Assembly (NCBI GenBank): GCA_945827465.1
Contig: CALZOH010000176.1
Span: 1 to 6,726, forward strand
Direction of reading: 5' to 3'
Origin: an uncultured Prevotellaceae bacterium
GTDB taxonomy: Bacteria > Bacteroidota > Bacteroidia > Bacteroidales > Bacteroidaceae
Length of the DNA: 6,726 bases
The position numbers and the translations under genes are program-made. Each line of letters begins with the position of its first letter. Within the stretch, counting starts at the first letter, position 1. The notes below the pieces were generated by a model, which saw only the letters and a program-made list of their open reading frames with translations, was not told where the DNA came from and ran no database searches. This document shows positions 1-6,364 of the stretch, one piece after another.

Positions 1-37
1 ATCTACAACAGTAGAAATTCAATGTGTCATTGTTGAC
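1..37 (-). CRISPR. Leader-proximal CRISPR repeat of a type V-A array (array continues off the left edge)
   Basis: On the minus strand the last 19 bases (positions 19-1) read AATTTCTACTGTTGTAGAT, which is the conserved Cas12a crRNA handle. The handle stem is formed by TCTAC and GTAGA (2-6 with 11-15). The position downstream of cas2, in the same orientation as the cas operon, fits the usual V-A layout, with the leader on the cas2 side. Only one repeat is inside the window, so its exact 5' boundary cannot be set by comparing copies. GTCAAC at position 37 is the likely start, since V-A repeats are about 36 nt and often begin with GTC. The 5' half can form two mutually exclusive hairpins (24-29 with 34-39, or 20-24 with 28-32). 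No spacer is visible. Confidence 0.9.
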
Positions 38-210
38 ACTACTGTTTGCAAAGATAGATATAAATATGTATTTATCAATAGTTATTACGCGGTTTTTATT
101 AAATATTTTAGAGGGGGGGGAGTGAAAAGAATTGTTGGCTGATAGCAAAGTAGAATGTTAATATGTGGATAATTACAAATTATTCGATAAAATGTTGAGA
201 CGGAGGTTTG
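38..210 (-). promoter_or_regulatory. CRISPR leader between cas2 and the array
   Basis: This AT-rich, gene-free stretch lies between the cas2 stop codon and the first repeat. In type V-A loci this is where Cas1-Cas2 integrates new spacers and where pre-crRNA transcription starts. It contains a candidate promoter at 49-78, a 7-bp inverted repeat (60-66 with 69-75) inside the promoter spacer, and a run of eight G on the plus strand (113-120). The leader role is inferred from position; no integration-factor site is recognisable. Confidence 0.75.
49..78 (-). promoter_or_regulatory. Candidate promoter of the CRISPR array (Bacteroidota -33/-7 type)
   Basis: Read on the minus strand, TATCTTTG (56-49) fits the Bacteroidota -7 consensus TAnnTTTG exactly. 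A TTG at 78-76 lies 19 bases upstream, which is the expected position of the -33 element. Transcription would start within a few bases of position 42, just ahead of the first repeat. The spacer between the two boxes carries a 7-bp inverted repeat (60-66 with 69-75), which could be chance in AT-rich DNA or an operator. Confidence 0.6.
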
Positions 211-483
211 CTATAAATAGACTATGTCTGTGTCTCGGTGAATGGCATTACCGTATTTCTTTAATTTAATGCCATTTACGTCAAATATGATAACGCTGTC
301 ACTTCCGCTGAATTTCTTGGCAAATTGTTCTTCTACAATAATCATCAAATTCTTGAGTATACGTTCGGTATTGTTCACTTCATAAACCGAATACTGCAAT
401 CTGATAGCCCCATGTTTTGTCAACGTCTTCGAGAATCTATTGCGAAGCCGGTCATCTTGGATGTCGTAACTGATAATCAACAT
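211..483 (-). CDS. cas2: Cas2, CRISPR adaptation protein
   Basis: This 90-residue protein has the length and ferredoxin-like pattern of Cas2. It begins with a beta-strand followed by YDIQDD, where D7 is the conserved metal-site aspartate of the family. Cas2 dimers bridge two Cas1 dimers in the integrase that inserts prespacers at the leader-repeat junction; this scaffold role does not generally require nuclease activity. The start is an ATG (483-481), 5 nt after the cas1 stop, with only a weak purine-rich AGAAAGA directly before it, so expression is probably coupled to cas1. It is the last gene of the operon, and the leader and array follow. It appears intact and ends in TAG. Confidence 0.95.
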   Translation of the reverse strand: MLIISYDIQDDRLRNRFSKTLTKHGAIRLQYSVYEVNNTERILKNLMIIVEEQFAKKFSGSDSVIIFDVNGIKLKKYGNAIHRDTDIVYL

Positions 484-488
484 TCTTT

Positions 489-1469
489 CTATAATTTAAA
501 AGTAGGATATTGTGAAACTGATTTACATCCCATAAAGCATCTGTAATAGCACTGTACATATTTAAATATAGATAACTTATAGGGTATTAATGCGTCGAAA
601 AATACTTTGCAATAATCTCCGTTCTTTTCATATTTTAATCTGTATTCACCTTTTTGATGAAGAAAATCTGTTTTTGCAAACTGTTTGCGGTTCCACGCCG
701 TACGAACCGTTTTGTCGATGATAGGGCGGAATGGTTCCATCATGTCACAGACAAGAGATTTCCGTTTAAACCACATCCGATGATACACACCCACGTACAA
801 GTCGAAACCAAACATCCGTAAGAAACATTCTATGTAATTGAAAAGGATGGTATAACCTATATCAAGACTGCTATTGAGTTCGTCACATTTTGTTCTTGGA
901 CGTCGTTGATGCCAATGAAAATCTTGGTAGAAAGCCTTGAAAAAGGCCGCTGCAGCGACACCTTCAAGTCCTAAAAGACTATTGCTATCTTCAATTTCCT
1001 CTATTTTTTCGAGTGCCGATTCAATGGTATGTACAGCTTGCGTGGTCAGTTCATCTTTTCGTCGGGTGGATAAGAGGGCTGTTATTTGATTCTGAATTTT
1101 ATTACGAATAATTACTTTGGCTATGGTAATATTGTTTGTCGAAAATTCATATTGTCTACGTCTTAACAGATAATTGGCATCGGCAAAGTCAGCCCAATAG
1201 AATACCGGGCGTAATGAAGGTTTCATGACTACCAATGCTACGCCATACTTCTTGCATTTTTCAATCAAAGGTGTTGTAATTCTTATGTGACCAACGATGA
1301 ATAATGCCAAAATTTTTTGGAAAGGTAACTTGGTCAGCGTTTTAGTTTTGTCACTATCTTCTACTGTTTCGGTCAGTAACAGTTCTCCGTTACTGACGCG
1401 TAAGTCTCGTTCGTGGATACAGTTGATAACGAAAATGGTTCGATATTCAAGATCTTTAAGTGTAAACAT
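489..1469 (-). CDS. cas1: Cas1, CRISPR integrase
   Basis: Cas1 is the catalytic subunit of the Cas1-Cas2 spacer integrase. The protein is 326 aa from the ATG at 1469, close to the usual Cas1 length. The metal-binding triad is visible as E169 in LLGLEG, H230 in GVYH, and D242 in CDMMEPFRP, the last being the typical C-terminal helical-domain signature. The frame stays open upstream to a TTG at 1559, which would add 30 residues (MIRQPPNF...). I reject that start because those codons lie wholly within cas4 and the family signature begins at MFTLKD. With the ATG start the gene overlaps cas4 by 14 nt, indicating translational coupling. The active site gives no sign of inactivation. Confidence 0.95.
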   Translation of the reverse strand: MFTLKDLEYRTIFVINCIHERDLRVSNGELLLTETVEDSDKTKTLTKLPFQKILALFIVGHIRITTPLIEKCKKYGVALVVMKPSLRPVFYWADFADANYLLRRRQYEFSTNNITIAKVIIRNKIQNQITALLSTRRKDELTTQAVHTIESALEKIEEIEDSNSLLGLEGVAAAAFFKAFYQDFHWHQRRPRTKCDELNSSLDIGYTILFNYIECFLRMFGFDLYVGVYHRMWFKRKSLVCDMMEPFRPIIDKTVRTAWNRKQFAKTDFLHQKGEYRLKYEKNGDYCKVFFDALIPYKLSIFKYVQCYYRCFMGCKSVSQYPTFKL

Positions 1470-2025
1470 TCTCAGTGTCGGTTTTGTCGCATAAATTACA
1501 ATAAATACAATGACAACATTTATTGGGGTTGATTGGAAATTTGGTGGTTGCCGGATCAAATGAACGGTATTGCTCTAAAAATTTGCAGAATCTGTTCAAA
1601 TCTTCTTGCGTCGGCATAGCTATCGAAATCATCTTGTTTGTTGAAATTTCATAAAAAGCCAAAGAAAGGACTTTGTAACCCATTTCACACAAACAAAGCA
1701 TTTGCCCCCATAACTGATAGATTTGTCCTTGATAAATATGTCGGAGTTGATATTTTCGTTCTATCAATGTGCCGGTGTTTTTTCTGAACACATCAATTCT
1801 CCCCATAAGTTGATATTGTTCAGAACAAACAGGTAGTGAGAGTAGGTCATCAGCACGGTGGCTCGCCGTTTTGTTATCAATAGTCTGATGTACCAAAGTA
1901 CCTTGTGTTTGTGGTGCTGCCTTAAATAACGATTCGTCCGTCTCCATGTACACATTATGTAGGTAGATGGAGTACGGACAAAAGATAAAATCGTTAAGAG
2001 TAGCTATCTGGATATAGTCATTCAT
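1456..2025 (-). CDS. cas4: Cas4, Fe-S prespacer-processing nuclease
   Basis: Cas4 is a RecB/PD-(D/E)XK-family nuclease that trims prespacers and helps choose PAM-containing ones for Cas1-Cas2. Numbered from the ATG at 2025 (189 aa), the protein shows an N-terminal cluster cysteine C16 (FIFCPYS), H46, D78 in GRIDVF, E89 and K91 in IERKYQ, and a QxxxY-like helix (YQGQIYQLWGQ). The C-terminal C170-x2-C173-x5-C179 supplies the other cluster ligands; C171 and C176 are extra cysteines nearby. A TTG at 2034 would add three residues, but the ATG is preferred. Its ATGAATGA overlaps the cas12a stop by 8 nt, a stop-restart arrangement. The stop is TAA at 1458-1456, inside the start of cas1. Confidence 0.94.
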   Translation of the reverse strand: MNDYIQIATLNDFIFCPYSIYLHNVYMETDESLFKAAPQTQGTLVHQTIDNKTASHRADDLLSLPVCSEQYQLMGRIDVFRKNTGTLIERKYQLRHIYQGQIYQLWGQMLCLCEMGYKVLSLAFYEISTNKMISIAMPTQEDLNRFCKFLEQYRSFDPATTKFPINPNKCCHCIYCNLCDKTDTENVYT

Positions 2026-5000
2026 TTTGAACAAAGAGCAACCAATCTTTGTTAGATATTTTCAGATCAGGCTGATTATTCGGTTGGCAGCTTTGAATAC
2101 GTTGTACAAGCATCAATCCCTTTCGTGCAATATTAAATGCACCATTGGCATCGGCGTCAACGGGTAAATGATTTCCGCAAGTTCTACTATCATAAAATGT
2201 TCCGTCGGCAGCTACCGGTGATAGCAGGTAGTCAACTTCTGAGTTAGTGATGCTGTTACGCAATTGCAGCAGCAGTTTCATCAGCCCCATCAATTCTTCT
2301 AATGGCTTTTTATCATTCAGTGAGCAAATAGCATCTTTCAGATTGCCGTGAATATCAATCCCTGCTTCAGCAAAACAGTTTTTGAACTCTGTTGTAAGGT
2401 TGATTTCTTCATTGTCCCAGTGATTGAGTTTGGCGGAGTTCCGGAATGTTCTGACGCGCGTACCATAAGTGCACAATGTCCATTTTGTTTTAGTGCCTTC
2501 GAGCTTTTTGTGGAATTGATTATAGTCGAATGTAAATTCAAACCAGTCTTTTTCTTTGTTGTAGCGTATGCTGTCGAATTTGCCAAAAAATGCTTTGGCC
2601 TTATCCTTGTTTTCGTATCGTGTGTCGAGCATGCTGACAAAACCGGTTACTGGATCAATCTTGCTGGTATTCCATGCCGGAACGTAGAAGAGGCAACCGC
2701 ATTGTTTACCAAGTTTCTTGAAACTTTCAAACTTGTTGGTCAACTGCAATCCTTTAAGAATACCGCCGGATTGATGGGCTTCGGTTTTCTTGTCAACCAG
2801 GAAATTCAATTTTTCTATCAGCATGCGTTCAAATTGTTCATAAATGCTGCGCTCAATTTTCTGACGACCACGAATAAATCCCATATTCAGGTCTTCGAGC
2901 ACAACGATGGCATTATATTCAACCATCATTTTGGTAATGACATGAACGGCTTGGCTAAGATAACCAGACTTTAGGTTCTTGATATTATCTATCTTTTTCC
3001 AATTGCGTCGAGCTTCGTTTCGTTCTCCTTCTCGTGCGGAAAGTATATCCTTATAATTGGTGGGGAAAGTTTCTTCGCGGTCTTGTTTAATTTCATTGAG
3101 TGTCATTTGCTGAATGATGTTTCCTTGGAGGTCTATCAGAGATAGGTAAAGCAAATGTCGTTCGCCGCGGTCAATGCCAATGATGTGTTCAATACCATTG
3201 TTGCGAATGATTTCGAGCACATCTTTGTTGATATTGATTTTATCAACTGATTTGAAATTAATGGTTATGGGTACATGAAATTGAAATTTGTCTACCGTGT
3301 AACGCCTGTTTTTAATAATGTCGTAATCAAATGTGCTGCTGGATTTTGTATTTTGTACATTCTTATTTGGTATGGGCTGATGAGCCTTATGTATGGTATT
3401 TTTCTGCATGTCAATACTTCCTTTCCGGTAGAACACTTCCGCTTTCCCGTTTAATTTATATACGACATTGGTGAGATTCTCCGGATCGAATAATATTTTC
3501 CAATATAGCGTATGCATATTGGGAGTACCTTTGCTAAATTGTGAGAAATCCTTGTTCCATATTTGGAATAAATAGAGTTTACCTTCATCAACTAATTGAT
3601 CCAAATGTTTTTGAGAGAAAGGAACAAAATTAATTTGATATGCTTGTTGGTTAATATGTTCGGTAAACTCTGTGAAGTTTTTATACTCGCAAGATTCCTT
3701 AAAATGGAAAATATATGATGAATAGTAGTCACAGATTAGCGGTTTATAATATTCAATAAAGGTAGTCAAATCCTTTTTGGAAAAATTTGGTTGTGTAGTC
3801 AAATACGTTTTGTCTTTCCTAATTCTATTGATTTCTGACGGTAAATATTTCATTTTTGAATTTTCTAAACGGATATTTTTTCCTGCATTTGGGCCACTTT
3901 TCTCATTTCGACCATTTACTTTTTTTACCTTACCGTCTATATACATCAAATTCTGTACATTTTTCCCCATATCACCTCCTTGAAGGTATTGCATGAATTC
4001 TATGTTCTCTTCAGTTGATACTGGATATTTTCTCAATATACTTTTATGATTTTTGTCAAGTATGCCAAGATAATACGTATTATCGCTCTTTTTAAAAATT
4101 GCACATGAAGATGCTTCTATTTTAGGCCATCCATCCAATAAAATAGGATTCTCGAAATTCAGTTTAATCTTTTCTATACTGTACGGCTTTCGTGTCAGTC
4201 TGTTGCGGACCATATTGTATAAAGGGGTAACTTGATTGAGCTTATCCCAAATATTACGCAATAAGAAGTAGAACTCATTGTCTTTCTCTGCCTCTTCACC
4301 ACAGCCCAACAAGGGTTTGATGAAATGCTGCAAGCCCTTGAATGAATCCATCAAGTCCTTTATGAGTTTGATATCGTTTTCGGATTGGCTGATTTCAGTA
4401 AGATTACCATTCAAAATGCTTTGAGCTGCTGTGTGAGCATTTTGAATTTGTGCAAAGTGATTGATGCGTTGTTCGCCGTCTCTGTCATAAGCTCCCAGTT
4501 GTTTGAAATAATCTTCAATGGTCATCTTACCGTCAATCAAGGAGTTCAGATAGGAAATAGAGAAACTCTTTTTGGACTGGAATAATTGCTCTATCTCTTC
4601 GTCGTATGCTTCTTGCTTTGCTTTAGGCTTTTTGGGATATTTATTTCGTAAATCGTCTTTGACAGCCTGACTGAAAACGTTGTATTGTCCAAACATTCTT
4701 TGAGAAATATTTGTCAAGGTTTCATCGTTTGATAGATAAATCTGTTCGGTATTGAATCGAGAGATATGAAGAAGCAGGTGACGCAGGCTGCTTTCACCTT
4801 CTTCCCTAAGTAGGTTTTGGAGAGATTCGTAGAGGTGGTTGATGGCATGAAGCATTGCTTCGTCACTATCAAATTCTTCAGGCAACCATGATAGAGCTAC
4901 TCTGTCGCTCAATATCATTTTGTATAAAGGTTTTAAGAATGGTAGGCGGTTATCCCGGTGAACCTGATTATAGAGATTGATGTATTCGTTAAGACCTTGA

Positions 5001-5785
5001 ATCTTTGTTCCGTCATTTTCTGTTTTTCCTCCTATAACGTTGTTATATACCTCAATTTGTTCCTGTGTAAGTGTATTTGAGAAATAATTCAGTTGGAACA
5101 TATCACCAATATGCTCAACATTCAAGTGTTGCTTATATGCCTTTTCAATTTCTAAAAAATGATTGGCGACTTCGCTATTTGCAATGTTCTTAAAAGAACG
5201 CATATTGTCGTGAAACAGAGGGAAGTTTTCGTCGATGAGTCGATGGGCAATAGCCGTTGATTTCTCTTTATCGGAATACATGTTCTTTCTGTTCTCATGA
5301 AATCCAGTAAAATAGGTTGTGAATTTATGGAAATGTTCTACCAATCTTCTTTCTTCTTCGTCCGTTAAAAATTCAGGAAGATGCTTTTCAATAAGTTCCT
5401 TGTTAAATAAATCATTGTATGAACCGCCTTTTACGAATGATGCTACAATTTGTTTACGTAAATTGTTTTTGATGGTTGATAAATTTTCTTCATCTTTCTT
5501 GTTGCGCTGGCTTTTTGAAAGCAAGGTTTCGTATTCTTCCAAAGAATCTAAGTTGCCGGTATCGGTCAGCTTGAGTTGGCACTTTTTCATACACATGGCG
5601 ATAAATGCCTTGTGATATCTGTCAATGAACGTTTTTACTTCAGCATATTCTGTTGCTCTCTGTTCATCTTGTTCAATAAGACCTTTTTGTTCTATATGTT
5701 CAAGAGTCTTACCGATGGGTCTTAATTCAAAACGCAATGTCTTACTTAAGGAGTACATGCTGTTGAGTTCTTTCAAATCTTTCAT
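2018..5785 (-). CDS. cas12a: Cas12a (Cpf1), type V-A RNA-guided DNA nuclease
   Basis: This single-protein effector processes its own pre-crRNA and cuts PAM-flanked double-stranded DNA. At 1255 aa it is within the family range of about 1200-1300. The N-terminal WED segment (SLSKTLRFELRPIGKTLEHI) starts near residue 11. REC lobes run to about 510, WED-II/PI about 520-700, WED-III to about 860, then RuvC and Nuc. RuvC residues are D872 (GIDRGER), E964 (VVLEDL) and D1212 (DADANGA). The Nuc arginine is R1176 (LRNS), and W929 anchors the bridge helix. The crRNA-processing residues H799, K808 and K825 keep the spacing of LbCas12a H759/K768/K785. The PAM-contact region is unusual: the canonical KM(L/I)PK motif is absent near residues 600-645, and the WED-II lysine loop is shortened (GWPKIEA, 552-558). 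The ATG at 5785 is preceded by a (AT)7 tract rather than a Shine-Dalgarno. It appears intact. Confidence 0.97.
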   Translation of the reverse strand: MKDLKELNSMYSLSKTLRFELRPIGKTLEHIEQKGLIEQDEQRATEYAEVKTFIDRYHKAFIAMCMKKCQLKLTDTGNLDSLEEYETLLSKSQRNKKDEENLSTIKNNLRKQIVASFVKGGSYNDLFNKELIEKHLPEFLTDEEERRLVEHFHKFTTYFTGFHENRKNMYSDKEKSTAIAHRLIDENFPLFHDNMRSFKNIANSEVANHFLEIEKAYKQHLNVEHIGDMFQLNYFSNTLTQEQIEVYNNVIGGKTENDGTKIQGLNEYINLYNQVHRDNRLPFLKPLYKMILSDRVALSWLPEEFDSDEAMLHAINHLYESLQNLLREEGESSLRHLLLHISRFNTEQIYLSNDETLTNISQRMFGQYNVFSQAVKDDLRNKYPKKPKAKQEAYDEEIEQLFQSKKSFSISYLNSLIDGKMTIEDYFKQLGAYDRDGEQRINHFAQIQNAHTAAQSILNGNLTEISQSENDIKLIKDLMDSFKGLQHFIKPLLGCGEEAEKDNEFYFLLRNIWDKLNQVTPLYNMVRNRLTRKPYSIEKIKLNFENPILLDGWPKIEASSCAIFKKSDNTYYLGILDKNHKSILRKYPVSTEENIEFMQYLQGGDMGKNVQNLMYIDGKVKKVNGRNEKSGPNAGKNIRLENSKMKYLPSEINRIRKDKTYLTTQPNFSKKDLTTFIEYYKPLICDYYSSYIFHFKESCEYKNFTEFTEHINQQAYQINFVPFSQKHLDQLVDEGKLYLFQIWNKDFSQFSKGTPNMHTLYWKILFDPENLTNVVYKLNGKAEVFYRKGSIDMQKNTIHKAHQPIPNKNVQNTKSSSTFDYDIIKNRRYTVDKFQFHVPITINFKSVDKININKDVLEIIRNNGIEHIIGIDRGERHLLYLSLIDLQGNIIQQMTLNEIKQDREETFPTNYKDILSAREGERNEARRNWKKIDNIKNLKSGYLSQAVHVITKMMVEYNAIVVLEDLNMGFIRGRQKIERSIYEQFERMLIEKLNFLVDKKTEAHQSGGILKGLQLTNKFESFKKLGKQCGCLFYVPAWNTSKIDPVTGFVSMLDTRYENKDKAKAFFGKFDSIRYNKEKDWFEFTFDYNQFHKKLEGTKTKWTLCTYGTRVRTFRNSAKLNHWDNEEINLTTEFKNCFAEAGIDIHGNLKDAICSLNDKKPLEELMGLMKLLLQLRNSITNSEVDYLLSPVAADGTFYDSRTCGNHLPVDADANGAFNIARKGLMLVQRIQSCQPNNQPDLKISNKDWLLFVQNE

Positions 5786-5788
5786 ACG

Positions 5789-5802
5789 ATATATATATAT
5801 AT
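5789..5802. repeat. (AT)7 dinucleotide tract at the cas12a translation start
   Basis: Seven uninterrupted AT units occupy positions -4 to -17 relative to the cas12a ATG, exactly where a ribosome binding site would lie. No purine-rich Shine-Dalgarno is present. Many Bacteroidota genes start without one and favour A/T-rich initiation regions, so the tract may simply serve that role. Length changes here would alter the initiation region. Confidence 0.8.
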
Positions 5803-5862
5803 GATGGTTTCTATTTGTGATGAGCGAAGCGAGATTGTCTAATGACTAAATTGAAAAATGTT

Positions 5863-5939
5863 AAATCATACTTCGCGGTTGCCTATTATATTTGTCGCAA
5901 ATATAATTAAATTTTTATTGTAATGAAAACTTTCGCAGT
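5863..5939 (-). repeat. Diverged, split, inverted copy of the 41/43-bp tandem unit around the cas12a promoter
   Basis: On the minus strand, ACTGCGAAAGT (5939-5929) matches ACTGCGCAAAGT of the tandem array at 6365-6726 with one base missing. GGCAACCGCGAAGTATGA (5883-5866) matches the unit core GCAACCGCGAAAATGA, with 11 identical bases in a row. The two blocks are in the same order as in the unit, but the stretch between them, with the promoter palindrome, is about 40 bases longer here. The shared origin is inferred. Confidence 0.5.
5885..5907 (-). promoter_or_regulatory. Candidate cas12a operon promoter in a perfect palindrome
   Basis: ATTATATTTG (5885-5894) and CAAATATAAT (5898-5907) form a perfect 10-bp inverted repeat with a 3-base spacer. 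On the minus strand the right arm contains TATATTTG (5905-5898), an exact fit to the Bacteroidota -7 element, about 110 bases ahead of the cas12a ATG. A weak -33 candidate (GTTTTC, minus strand, 5930-5925) lies 19 bases upstream. The left arm gives the same TATATTTG on the plus strand (5887-5894), so the element could fire in both directions or bind a dimeric regulator. Confidence 0.5.
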
Positions 5940-6120
5940 TTTCCTTCCTTGCATAAGAGAATTTATTTTGTTTACTGTAATTGTTTGGTTAGAGTAACTG
6001 AGACTTGTAACCAATTGCTGAATCATCATGATAATATATGTAGACACGTGGTAGAAGGTGTGAACGAGTATAAAGGCCATCATTCGTCTGTTTCTTCAAA
6101 TATTGACTCGGTGGTTTGTG

Positions 6121-6152
6121 ATAACAGTTCTTGGTTAGCAGGGAACTGTTAT
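6121..6152. repeat. 10-bp perfect inverted repeat (stem-loop)
   Basis: ATAACAGTTC (6121-6130) and GAACTGTTAT (6143-6152) are exact reverse complements flanking a 12-base loop, and 6120/6153 could add a G-U pair in RNA. Neither side is followed by a T-run, so it is not a typical intrinsic terminator. An operator, an RNA structure, or a mobile-element remnant are all possible. Confidence 0.75.
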
Positions 6153-6165
6153 TCCCATTTAGATT

Positions 6166-6175
6166 CCGGCGCCGG
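6166..6175. repeat. 10-bp GC palindrome CCGGCGCCGG
   Basis: A self-complementary all-GC decamer stands out in otherwise AT-leaning intergenic DNA, 13 bases after the stem-loop at 6121-6152. It has no known role. It could be a protein-binding or restriction-modification target, or it could be chance. Confidence 0.6.
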
Positions 6176-6364
6176 GTTCTATTCCTGCCGACGTCATCAA
6201 AACGACTGAACCATGGTGAGTTTGCAAATTAGGGAGAGGCAATGTGTCAACTGCAAAGGCGTGGAAATCATTGTTGGGACGTGGCAACAGTGCTGTCACA
6301 AGTATTATCGTGGAGTCGAGCGTGCATTCTTTCATTTCCCGATGAATAAGACTGAGATTCGGCA

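Larger units (their letters stand above)
5941..6364. other. Intergenic region without a recognisable gene
   Basis: This stretch separates the cas12a promoter from the tandem array. Short open frames exist on both strands (5949-6209 plus, 6159-6383 minus), but they start only at TTG, show no family signature, and the two overlap. A 35-codon frame at 6242-6349 follows a GGGAGAGG sequence and begins with ATG, but nothing supports it beyond that. Clear structure consists of the stem-loop at 6121-6152 and the GC-rich palindrome at 6166-6175. It may be a remnant of a degraded gene or a structured transcript; I cannot tell which. Confidence 0.5.

Noticed and set aside
86..94. CGCGGTT in the leader as another tandem-unit core
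   Set aside because: Only seven bases match the unit core, which is expected by chance in a window of this size.
1359..1368. TTCTACTGTT, a 10-base match to the CRISPR handle, as a possible anti-repeat or tracr-like element
   Set aside because: It lies inside the cas1 coding sequence, is only 10 bases long, and Cas12a systems need no tracrRNA. It is probably coincidence.
2348..2974. 208-residue plus-strand frame opposite cas12a
   Set aside because: It is wholly antisense to the RuvC/Nuc part of a clearly real gene and matches no family that I recognise; a shadow frame.
5949..6209. 86-residue plus-strand frame in the intergenic region
   Set aside because: It starts at TTG, has no ribosome binding site or family features, and overlaps an equally weak minus-strand frame (6159-6383).
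6242..6349. 35-codon frame beginning with ATG after GGGAGAGG
   Set aside because: It is short and unrecognised, and Shine-Dalgarno sequences are not a strong guide in this kind of genome. Not enough to call a gene.
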